Shown: positions 56,301-64,000 of the stretch, piece by piece
Numbering within the stretch: the first letter of the stretch is position 1
How the letters are laid out: the number at the start of each line of letters is the position of its first letter
From: Triatoma infestans
Lineage: Eukaryota > Arthropoda > Insecta > Hemiptera > Reduviidae
Direction of reading: 5' to 3'
NCBI GenBank assembly: GCA_011037195.1
Contig: JAAEAF010000115.1
Span: 248,001 to 312,000, forward strand
Length of the DNA stretch: 64,000 bases
The notes under the pieces: generated by a model
Database searches by the model: none
What the model was told of the DNA's origin: nothing
What the model saw: only the letters and a program-made list of their open reading frames with translations
Made by a program: the position numbers and the translations under genes

Positions 56301-59300
56301 ATTTTTCCATAATCCGCTTTATTGTATTATCTTTGAGCGATTGATACAATATTGCTTCACTTAGTTCATGTTAGTAGTTATTGCCTTTTTTTTCAAAGAA
56401 TGGACAAATAAATTTGTAATAACAAAAGGAGCTGTCAACTAATACCAGATTCTTAAAATAATTTAAAGATATGGAATAGAAGAAAGGAAAATTTTATAAA
56501 TAATTGATAATTCTATAACAAAACTGATTTCAGGTTCAATTCTATAAATATTTTTCAAATATTCTATGGTAAAAATGTATAATTGTGGCAATATTGGAAC
56601 AAGGTGAACAGAATGCTGAATAGAATGTTACTTGTTTAAGAACAGACTAAAATTTGCATATGCTTGAATGTAAAGCGGATGACTAGGATCTAAATGTTAT
56701 TTATGTATGAAGAATTTGTTCATAGTTTACAGAGCATTCATGCCGACCAAACGTAAAAATGGCGGTCAGGATGGTTGGGTCCGCAGCGTTGAAAACATCA
56801 GAGACTTCTTCCGTATTAGCCTTTGTGTCATCGACCCTTTCGTATATCTATATCTTGATAAACAATGAGATATAACAGACTTGTACAAGACAAAATCAGT
56901 TTACATACTTTTTCAGAAGGTTATGTGTGAAAAGGCGTTGTTAAGTGGTTTACTTCTGGATTGGTTACATGTTTTTCTCTCTTTTAAAATGCATGTATTT
57001 TACTTTAAAAATAGAAACAGGAATGTACAGAAATATTTTAAGCTACATTTTGATCTGTATTTAAATAGTTCAAACTGAATGTTTATTAACAACAAACACT
57101 AATGGAGTAATACATCATAACTATTGATCAAATTAAACTATGCATATTTACACTTAAGCACATATACATGCGTATTCCTTCACAACCTACACCTATGTAT
57201 GTGCTTAAGTTTTAGATAAGCTTTGATAAGTTAGCTGTTTACTAGAACCTGTTTTATTATTGTTTATTAGTTGTTTCATAAACTCATCTTTCTACCAACG
57301 GTTTTAAAGAACATGACTTTAATATTATTGCGTTGTTCAACAACAATATAATATTCGATAATAAGTTGTAATTGACTAATAGGAACTATTTAAATTCAGT
57401 CCCCAACGTAGTTTAAAATATTTGTTTATTGTTATTTCAATTTTTAAAGAGCTTACCTAGGTTACAAAAACACTTTTCCCGATATGTAAACAGATTTTTG
57501 CCAAGTGCAGTTTTGTAACATCGCACTGTATATCAAGGACATCCTAAACGGATGGTGAACACCCAAAACCGAACATGGCCAAAAAATGTAGGCTAACATA
57601 GATAGACTATGTTAGCCTACATTACATAGACTCTTCTGGATTAATCCTTCATTAGTCAGTTGCAAATTGAATGTCATAAAAAAGCACTTTTGTTGATATA
57701 AGATACGTTATATTACAAAACAACAGAATAAGGCAACAATAACATTAAAACTCACAGTTATGTTTGGTAGTTTGTTTCATTTAAAACTAAATACAAAAAT
57801 AATATAAAAATGATGGAACTTTTAATTATTAGAATTATTTCAAGTGGTTAGACTTTTCGAGCTTTCATTATACCCATTTCATCTGGGGCTCGAGGCCTCC
57901 CATGGACAAAAATTGCACGTAGGCCACCTATGAGCCCATTTGTTTCATTGTACGGTTCGCAATAGTAGTTCGAATAAAACGGTTAGCAGAGTGGCACTCT
58001 GGTTGCATTTCTAACGCATTAATAATGCATTGCTAAATTATTTTTTTTTAAATTCACAAAAAATGTAGAAGTACAAGTGATAATTTTTCATACTGGCTCC
58101 GACAGGTTTCTACGAATTTATTTGTGGCCTATGTTACGATTCAGGAATTTAGACGCCCCTGGGCACTTGGCTCCACTGCTTTTCCAAGGATCTGACTTTT
58201 AAAGCAAGTATTTAAAAATACAACTAACCAACTGATGGTCTGAGGATCATGCACGGCATACCCTCCTGGACCGCTTCATTTACTAATGTTTCTGATAAAT
58301 TTTTTGTAAATGCATATGAATTGGGAAATCCTTTAAGTATTCTGAAATAATAAGAGCATTTATGAAAATATAACTATTCTACATAGTGTAAGTTCGAGAG
58401 TAGTTATAGATAGACGCAACAATTCACAAATCATACAGATGTAGACAACTTAAACCAAATTGTCATTTTGAGGACTCAAGTGAGTTCAGCAAGCTGAGAA
58501 GGGAAATTTGATGCTCAGTTATGTGGCTAAGGATGTTGCGTCGATCTATCCTAAAATATATGGCTGCTGGCAACAGAATGTAACAATACTAAAGAGCCTG
58601 AGCAAGCAGCAAACTGAACTCTAACAAACTTATTATACTTACTTTTCTGAAACTTTATCCACTAATTCTTCTTCCATAAGTTCACAACTTTTTATTATTT
58701 TATGAGGATCAACTGGACTTGAATAAGCTTTCTCTTCTAACACCTTCTTATCCAAATGGCAATATGCGGTAGATATGTAGCAGAAAAGCTGAAATTAAAG
58801 TGGATCATTTATCTATTTTAAAACACTAGGTGTGAAATAGTAACAGCCGAATATGACAAACACTCATCTGCCCAGGCACTGCCTGAGACTGGCAGAAACT
58901 GAACATTAAAATACCTGTTAGTTAAATACTCCTGTACTTACCCTGATTTTGTAAAAATTGACAAAATATTTCTCTCTGAACATAAATTATGATACATCAC
59001 ACTGTATCATTTTATTTTCCAACAGAGATTTCTTCTATTTACTAAACATCAAAAACCTGGGGCACTGCGACCTTTTTGAGAAGGTGGCAACAATTACTTT
59101 GGAGTGATTGGCTCTTGCTAGCGCTCTGGAATTACCGCAGAGTTTCCGGGTTCGATTCCAGAGGTGCTACTTTTAGATTTATCTTTTTCTAGGAGCCTCT
59201 AAAGCTCGCTGGACAGTGTTGTCTGTAAAGAGAGAACACTGCCCGGAAACCGGCAGTGCATTGAGAAGGCTTTGGAGAGGCACAATAGATCTCTCAGGTC

Positions 59301-60606
59301 GCAGTGCAATATCCCCTAAAAAGAAAAACTAATCTGTTGTAAATTTAATATTTCCGAAAATAATGTAAAATTACTTCTCAGATTGTTTTGAAGCCCACAA
59401 ACGCAGCTGTTCCGCGTTAAAAATCCTTTTTCCTTACCAATACCTAAATTAAACTGTCCCTGGACAAAAGATAAAAGGCAAGTTTTTATCATATTTTAAA
59501 GTTCCCAGATGGAGTAAGGTAGAGAGAGCTGATAAAGCGTGGTAAAAATTCCAGAAATGAGATTTGTACCGATGGGTTATGAGCATCTGAGGAATGAAAA
59601 TATAAAGTATTTATTCAGTTGAATGATTTTATTGAAATTGGTGACGATAAAACTTGTTAGTTGTTTTATTTTAGTCTCATGACATTCGACCTAAGGTCAT
59701 CCATCATCCGGCTAAAAAAATTATTGATGTTAACACATTAACAATATGACCTCCTTGGGTTTGTTTCCTAAGAAAATGAAACATGAAACAACTGACAAGT
59801 TTTACCATCACTAATGCTCAATAGAATAATTCAACAGTCCACTTCTCAAAATTGAACAAAAAAGAGGGCATAATAGAAAGTATTTAATAAAAGATCTCCT
59901 TTTTGAGAGAATCGGTTTGGAGGTAAAGTAACAACAAGAATCCGCAATTTTTCGGCCTTTTTTTTCCTTTAGTAAAATTACGTCTTTGAAGCGGAAAAAA
60001 ATTCTCAAGTGTAATATGTTTAAGGTGCATTTACACTTCAACACAAGCGCAAACAACTTCAAACACTGATTTCAGTTTTGTAATTATAATAATGTTCTAT
60101 AACTGCTTCTGCTTGCGACCATAATGCGGCTTTTACGGTTAAATACCCAATACCTATCATAAACAATAAAACAATTAAAAGTTACCCATAATAAATTTTC
60201 CAAACTACTCAAGTTTGATAAAGACCAACAACAAAAAGACAAGAAATAATATTTCATATATAAAATAATGTTTCATATATAGAATGAACAAGTTTATTGA
60301 CTACTTCATATAACTCCCACTTTAACAGTAATTATATGGAATATATTTACTAACTATAAGTTTTGAAAACCCTTTGGCCAGTTCTAACATAGAGCGAGTA
60401 CCCCTTGTGTTGAGAATTACTGCTTTTTTCAATGGCTCATCAAACCTAATGGTAGCTGCACAATGGTAGACAATCTCAACTTCTTCGGCTAGTAATGTTC
60501 TATCTTCCTCAGATATTCCTAAATTTGTCTGAGAACAGTCTCCAGGTATGACATGTATTTTATCTAAAACGTTATTACCGTGCATCTTTTTAATCACATT
60601 GAATAT
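50179..60606 (-). CDS. Fatty acyl-CoA reductase (FAR), seven C-terminal exons
   Basis: Overview; exons follow. Known reaction of the family: NADPH-dependent reduction of a fatty acyl-CoA to the fatty alcohol, a step in wax, cuticular lipid, ether lipid and pheromone synthesis, at the ER or peroxisome membrane. Seen: GDCSQTNLGIS and HCAATIRFDEPLKKAV (Rossmann-like NAD_binding_4 region), STAYCHLD, the catalytic YAFTK (YxxxK), RPS followed by PLPGWMDNINGPTG, and a C-terminal FAR_C domain with a hydrophobic anchor. The exons total 466 codons plus stop. Insect FARs are usually about 500-530 residues, so roughly 50-60 N-terminal residues with the TGxxGxxG cofactor loop lie upstream, outside or unrecognised. 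Phases agree at all six junctions. Which FAR paralogue it is cannot be told. Confidence 0.92.
50485..50690 (+). mobile_element. SINE family 1 copy
   Basis: Box B-like GGTTCGAGTCCAGCTG, then CTAGGAGCCTCTACAGCTCA, GGAGGCCGGCAGTGCACTGA, GAAGGCTCCGGGCGCCAATG and the tail GATGCGCCTTAAATT with poly-A. A box A-like part is not clear. It lies in the last FAR intron. Confidence 0.8.
50860..50995 (+). mobile_element. SINE family 2, 3' part
   Basis: Shares GTAGCGAAGGACGGAACTAA, ACCGCGGCATGC and CTGTCTGGCAAGCC with the SINE at 24141-24420; lacks the tRNA-like head. Confidence 0.7.
51632..51889 (-). CDS. FAR exon 6: FAR_C domain
   Basis: The acceptor is TTGCAG and the donor GTAAGT; phase 2 at both ends. 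It encodes LLRVQDRINKGFEVFEYYAN, NQWIFKNEHLL and DMRRHMR-type end (ARRHMR). The INKGxxVxxYF...W.F.N pattern is typical of the FAR_C (sterile) domain. Confidence 0.92.
51890..54349. other. FAR intron; mostly unassigned AT-rich sequence
   Basis: The part 53880-54250 carries family E phrases (CCAGAACTACGACTTTTCAG, TATCACTTTTATTTGAAACA). Two overlapping open stretches at 52479-52708 have no recognised domain. Nothing else was recognised. Confidence 0.5.
54350..54592 (-). CDS. FAR exon 5: start of FAR_C domain
   Basis: The acceptor is TTCCAG and the donor GTAAGA; phase 2 at both ends. It encodes DRTRIICNLTSSSEWQVTWQ, NNAVWYPGGSMKRSKFIHHI and FHMIPAYLLDAIIFLSGNKP. The AxWYPxxxxKxSxxxxxI..xxxHxxPAYxxD pattern is a hallmark of FARs. 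Confidence 0.93.
55589..55781 (-). CDS. FAR exon 4
   Basis: Phase 1 in, phase 2 out; the donor is GTAAGT. It encodes IPTWLEPLPGWMDNINGPTG, GAGKGVIRTMYCDNNGYADF and IPVDICVNAILLATWNYIG. The EPxPGWxDNxxGPTG and ADxxPVDxxVN motifs are diagnostic for FARs. Confidence 0.95.
56765..56880 (+). repeat. Foldback repeat, family A, copy 6 (fragment)
   Basis: Starts with GGATGGTTGGGTCCGCAGCG and AACATCAGAGACTTCTTCCG, then degenerates into TCATCGACCCTTTCG. Partial. Confidence 0.55.
57525..57625 (-). repeat. Foldback repeat, family A, copy 7 (fragment) with perfect hairpin
   Basis: The plus-strand text ATCAAGGACATCCTAAACGG, GGTGAACACCCAAAACCGAA, TGTAGGCTAACATAG follows the right arm of family A. At its end a new 17-bp perfect inverted repeat (57585-57601 with 57607-57623, loop ATAGA) replaces the normal terminus. 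Confidence 0.55.
58229..58341 (-). CDS. FAR exon 3: catalytic YxxxK
   Basis: The acceptor is TTTCAG and the donor GTTAGT; phase 2 in, phase 1 out. It encodes ILKGFPNSYAFTKNLSETLV and GMPCMILRPSV. Tyrosine and lysine of YAFTK are the short-chain-reductase catalytic pair. Confidence 0.94.
58643..58788 (-). CDS. FAR exon 2
   Basis: The acceptor is TTTCAG and the donor GTAAGT; phase 0 in, phase 2 out. It encodes LFCYISTAYCHLDKKVLEEK and IIKSCELMEEELVDKVSEK. The xVSTAYxxxD motif carries the serine-threonine of the SDR-type active site (here ISTAYCHLD). Confidence 0.93.
59140..59330 (+). mobile_element. SINE family 1, diverged copy
   Basis: Box B-like GGGTTCGATTCCAG (about 59149-59162), preceded by GGCTCTTGCTAGCGCTCTGG, followed by CTAGGAGCCTCTAAAGCTCG, GGCAGTGCATTGAGAAGGCT. 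The tail has changed (CAGTGCAATATCCCC then poly-A). Confidence 0.7.
60355..60606 (-). CDS. FAR exon 1 (first seen): nucleotide-binding fold
   Basis: The acceptor is TTGCAG and the donor GTTAGT; 84 codons, phase 0 at both ends. It encodes IFNVIKKMHGNNVLDKIHVI, PGDCSQTNLGISEEDRTLLA, EEVEIVYHCAATIRFDEPLK and NTRGTRSMLELAKGFSKLI. The xxPGDxSxxxLGxS, HxAATxxFxExL and NxxGTxxxLxLA motifs fix the family. The glycine-rich cofactor loop should lie in an earlier exon; I found none in 60607-64000. Confidence 0.95.
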
Positions 60607-60884
60607 CTGCAATAAAATATACATACATTAAATAGTGTATTTCGAAAACATGTTATTGAGGAAAGAGCTTAACGGCAACATTCATCAAATTTTACTAAAA
60701 TAATAACGGACGAAATATTGACTCACAATAGCAAGATTGCGAAAATGTTAAGAAGGATCAGGCTATCTTAATTAAATAAGTATAGGGAGAGTACAGGTAT
60801 TTCACCATCTGTTTGTAATGTTTTTTACTAAACATCTGCCTAGTTTTATTTTCATTAAGGCAATTCCCATTGAAACAGTGAGCA

Positions 60885-61035
60885 ATTTTTACTTTCTCTA
60901 ACTACTGTTAGAGGAAGTATTGCGATCTGGCCAGATTTTCGAAGTTGATTTTTCTCCGAAAATACACGTTTTGAGGTCCCCTGAGGCCAAAAAAGCAGTT
61001 TTTAGAAAATGATCTTATATATATATATATATATA

Positions 61036-61086
<51 letters not shown>

Positions 61087-61650
61087 AAAAGAATATCTCA
61101 CAAAAAAAAAGTTGTAGGAAGCTCAAACTTAGCATCCCGTTTACGTACTACCACCGCACTAGACACGAAGATTTAGGGCAAAATTCATCAACCGGAAGTG
61201 CCACTTGAATGTTTTTTTTCAGTTTTTGTGATTTTCTCGAAAACGGCTCCAACGATTTTCTTTAAACTTGGTATATCCACTAGACATACAAAGAGCTACA
61301 ACGTTTATTTGTAACATTTCTCCTGGAAAATCATTTAAGGGCACTTTTGGGGGAGGGGTGGGGTTATGATTTCCTCTGAAATGCTATTTCAGTTCAACAA
61401 TGTGCTGACAATTCTGTCAGCTAAAAATATTAATTAGAATTATATGAGTTGCCAAAATTCCCAGTTTGAAGAAAATCGGTTGATTGAAAGTGAGACTTTA
61501 TGAATAGGTTTTTCAGTTTTTTGTGATTTGCTCCATTAAAATGCCGACGGTTTTGAACACTAATAAGAACTGTAAGTGGAAGAAAATTTGCCATTTCGCA
61601 GTAAGAGAATGTCGTGTGAGTGTTTCACACCAGATTTTTACTTTTTAAAT
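60885..61650 (+). repeat. Dispersed 0.75-kb repeat (family E), full copy
   Basis: Starts TTTTTACTTTCTCTAACTAC and ends GTGTGAGTGTTTCACACCAG. It contains (TA)n(TG)n at 61016-61082, TCAACCGGAAGTGCCACTTG, AACGATTTTCTTTAAACTTG and GAAGAAAATCGGTTGATTGA. Collinear with the minus-strand copy at 6170-6910. Confidence 0.65.
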
Positions 61651-61851
61651 ATTAATATTGTTCAGCGCGCGCTAGTTTCATCAATGGGAGATTTATTTAT
61701 TTAGTGACTGTAAAGATGCACATACCAATCGAAAGTATGATGTTTGGAATGACCGCTGTATTTGATATTGTAAAATGGATGTTGAGTTTCGGTCACAAAA
61801 AAACTATGGTATATCTCAAGTTAAATTATAGTTTTTACGAAATTCAAAAAG

Positions 61852-61905
61852 AAAAATTTTTACCCTGAAGAAGGCAATAAATTTGCCGAAACGTCGGTGA
61901 AAATG
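61852..61905 (+). ncRNA. Hammerhead-ribozyme-like motif (family D, copy 2)
   Basis: Near-identical core to 7869-7923: CUGAAGA at 61865-61871, AGGC/GCC helix II, GAAACGUC at 61888-61895, and helix I formed by ATTTTTACC with GGTGAAAAT (nine pairs). The flanks beyond differ from copy 1. Confidence 0.45.
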
Positions 61906-62609
61906 AAAAAAAAGGGTTTTCCATTTTACAATACCAATAGAAGTTTATAACAAATTAGTAACTTGGGTATAGAATTTATCAGATCTGAAAAAGGTAGAAT
62001 ATTATTGTGTTTTTTCCAGGGAAAAGTATCTTTATCAAACTTGTCGCGCAATACGTATAGAAATGAAAGGTCTAAGAATAATTTGAACATAATTTTAAAA
62101 GACAGTTGGCCCTACATTTCTCTTTCACTCGGAACAAACCTGTACTAAACGAGTGAACAAGTGACGGCACTTATTAATGGTACCAGATATTACGTATTTG
62201 ATTTAAGTATTATCAGTTAAGGTATGTGCAACACACACAAAGTATTTCATAATTGTATATTTAATTAAGAACAATTAATCACACATATAACAAGGCACAA
62301 CTTATTAGGACATGAGGTGAGCCATTTACTCAATACCTTTTCTAACCTCGCGCACTTACCCATTCCTATGGTGACTGTACCACAGGAAAAAAAGCGATTT
62401 GGGAAAGCCGGTTTAATTCTGACGTAAAGAGAGGTAAGTAAAATGCCAATTAAATTTCATACTTAAAATTACAAAAGAAATTAGTGGTTGCAGTTTGTTC
62501 CTATAACGAAGTTCTATAATTTTATTGTTTATTTATTCTTCATTCTTACAGTGACCAGCAGCATTATTTAGGAGTATTTTTCTTATTATCACACTTTACT
62601 TTTATCTGT

Positions 62610-63010
62610 AAGAGGTAATATGCAATCGATTCAAATTTTCGAAATTGAGTCTTCGCTGGACATACATGTTTAGCGGTTCCATGAACAAAAAAAAATGTTT
62701 GTAGCGAATAGTCAGAATATGTGTGTAACAATATGTATCTCTAAAAAAAAAAATCACACGAAACGTGATATTCCGTTTAGGTACCTTACGGAATCTGGCG
62801 GAAGATTTCGATCAAAATCCAAGGATCCCAATGCACTGAATGGTTTTTCCAATTTTCCGCAATTTCTCGAAAACGACTCCAACGATTTTCTTTAAAATTC
62901 GGATACCATCTGTAGAAATAAAGCCTAAATTTTTATTAGAAATATTTATTTTTTGCAGGATTCTGAAGGAACGTTAAGCATTTCTCTAAACGGACTGATC
63001 TGGCAGTGCA
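62610..63010 (+). repeat. Dispersed repeat family E, partial copy
   Basis: Contains TAAGAGGTAATATGCAATCG, CGTGATATTCCGTTTAGGTA, TTCTCGAAAACGACTCCAAC and GATTTTCTTTAAAATTCGG in family E order. Confidence 0.6.
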
Positions 63011-63054
63011 AGTGTGGTTCTGCCATAAACATAGTTTTAAGCCATATAATTATT

Positions 63055-64000
63055 TATTTATTTATTTATTTTATTTTTTTATCAACAAACGGCGTAAGCC
63101 TTATGGTTGAAGTCATTACAAGTGATACATAAAGTGATACATAAATATAATAATAGTAAAATAATACATGAACATTTAACAGTAAAACTTCAAGTAATGA
63201 AAAAATGTTTCTTGAAAAGTCCAGACACCATTTGGAAATCCACATCACTAGGAATATACCCATTCCATGACCTGCATATTCTACAAATGATGTCAGCGTT
63301 GAACAGCGCATTAGTCTTAACGGCAGGGACCACGAAATGCGAAGTACTGCGCAAGCAGCGAGGTGGTACATGAAAAGGAATGGCAGCAAGTAGCTCCATG
63401 CAATCAATTTCACCATTCAAGAGCTTCTTTAAGAATAAAAGACCAGCATTACGTCTTCTAGACTCTAGAGAGCAGAAATGAGTAGCACCGCTGGATAACC
63501 TTTTGTTAAAAGTCCTGATAAAACGGTTTTGTATAGCTTCAAGTCTAGCTATATCCTTCTTAGTGTAAGGACACCAAATCAATGACGCATACTCAAGAAG
63601 GCTTCTAACATATGCATTATACACAGTTAGCACCGCTTTGGGATCTCTAAGATCACGAGTGTGCCTTATTACAAAACCCAGTGCTCTCGATGCTTTCCTA
63701 CATACATATTCAAACTGATTCGTGAAAGAGAGGTCATGACTCAGAGTAACTCCTAAATCCTTCACGTTACGAGTCCTTTCCAATGGTTTGCCGACGTACT
63801 GATACGAGGTACTGATATGATATAAAACTCTTTTTACGATAAAAAGAAATGACTTAGCATTTTTTAACATTAAGCTCCATGCCATTACTGCAGCACCAGT
63901 CAGAAAAATGCGGAGGGTATCTTGAATTATAATGCAGTCCGACTGAGAAGCAACTTTATGGAAAAACTTCAAGTCATCCGCAAATGCAAGTACCTCAACA
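63055..64000 (-). mobile_element. LINE 3' half, reverse transcriptase, running off the window
   Basis: The minus strand is open from the right edge to about 63190: the catalytic box LAFADDLKFFHKV (about 63990-63950), then NVKDLGVTLSHDLSFTNQFE, RSLLEYASLIWCPYTKKDIA and RLEAIQNRFIRTFNKRL, the CR1/Jockey-type RT palm, thumb and C-terminal region. It ends in a run of ATTT units (63050-63080). The 3' end matches 18235-18350. A 260-codon open stretch suggests a young copy; residues before the catalytic box lie beyond the window. Confidence 0.85.

Noticed and set aside
1..64000. CRISPR arrays, operons, bacterial promoters
   Set aside because: The window is eukaryotic nuclear DNA with spliced genes; no regularly spaced short repeats were seen.

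Overview
This is a window of an animal nuclear genome, almost certainly an insect. It is AT-rich, its genes are split by GT-AG introns (many of 65-90 bp, others swollen to 1-14 kb), and it is crowded with non-LTR retrotransposons, tRNA-derived SINEs, foldback elements and a decayed virus-like element. The repeat content would fit a hemipteran, but I cannot fix the species.

Two host genes face each other tail to tail. On the + strand, 2378-41917, lie 29 consecutive exons of a LYST/mauve-type lysosomal-trafficking regulator. They hold a concanavalin-like domain, a helical middle, a PH-BEACH domain, a BEACH domain and C-terminal WD40 repeats, ending in a stop at 41915-41917. Exon phases agree throughout and sum to 2,154 codons plus stop; the N-terminal half must lie upstream of the window. 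On the - strand, 60606 down to 50179, lie seven exons of a fatty acyl-CoA reductase (FAR) with the catalytic YxxxK, the C-terminal FAR_C (sterile) domain and a membrane anchor. The first exons with the NAD(P)H-binding glycine motif are beyond the right edge or were not recognised.

The rest is mobile DNA. At 1-2377 a Jockey/CR1-like reverse transcriptase relic is split by a short retroposon with an 11-bp target-site duplication. The intron at 14918-16213 holds a LINE 3' end and a degraded copy of the PH-domain exon that lies downstream. The 14.3-kb intron 23082-37397, between BEACH and WD40 coding sequence, holds a large palindrome, SINEs, and a three-level nest: a virus-like element with a double-jelly-roll capsid-like gene (25807-32720) was hit by a tRNA-derived SINE (TSD GCTTATGAGAT), which was then hit by a full-length 5.05-kb LINE (TSD AAAGCACATCT). 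Between the genes (41918-50178) are a foldback element, a decayed LINE with ORF1, and a Ty3/gypsy pol relic interrupted by a SINE piece.

The most unusual signals are: (i) hammerhead-ribozyme-like cores (CUGAAGA ... GAAACGUC with pairing flanks) recurring in three sequence-distinct repeat families; (ii) a foldback family with 10-12 bp target-site duplications, one copy sitting 13 bases inside the intron after a LYST exon; (iii) the nested insertion history; (iv) a broken duplicate of a LYST exon; and (v) several perfect or near-perfect palindromes.
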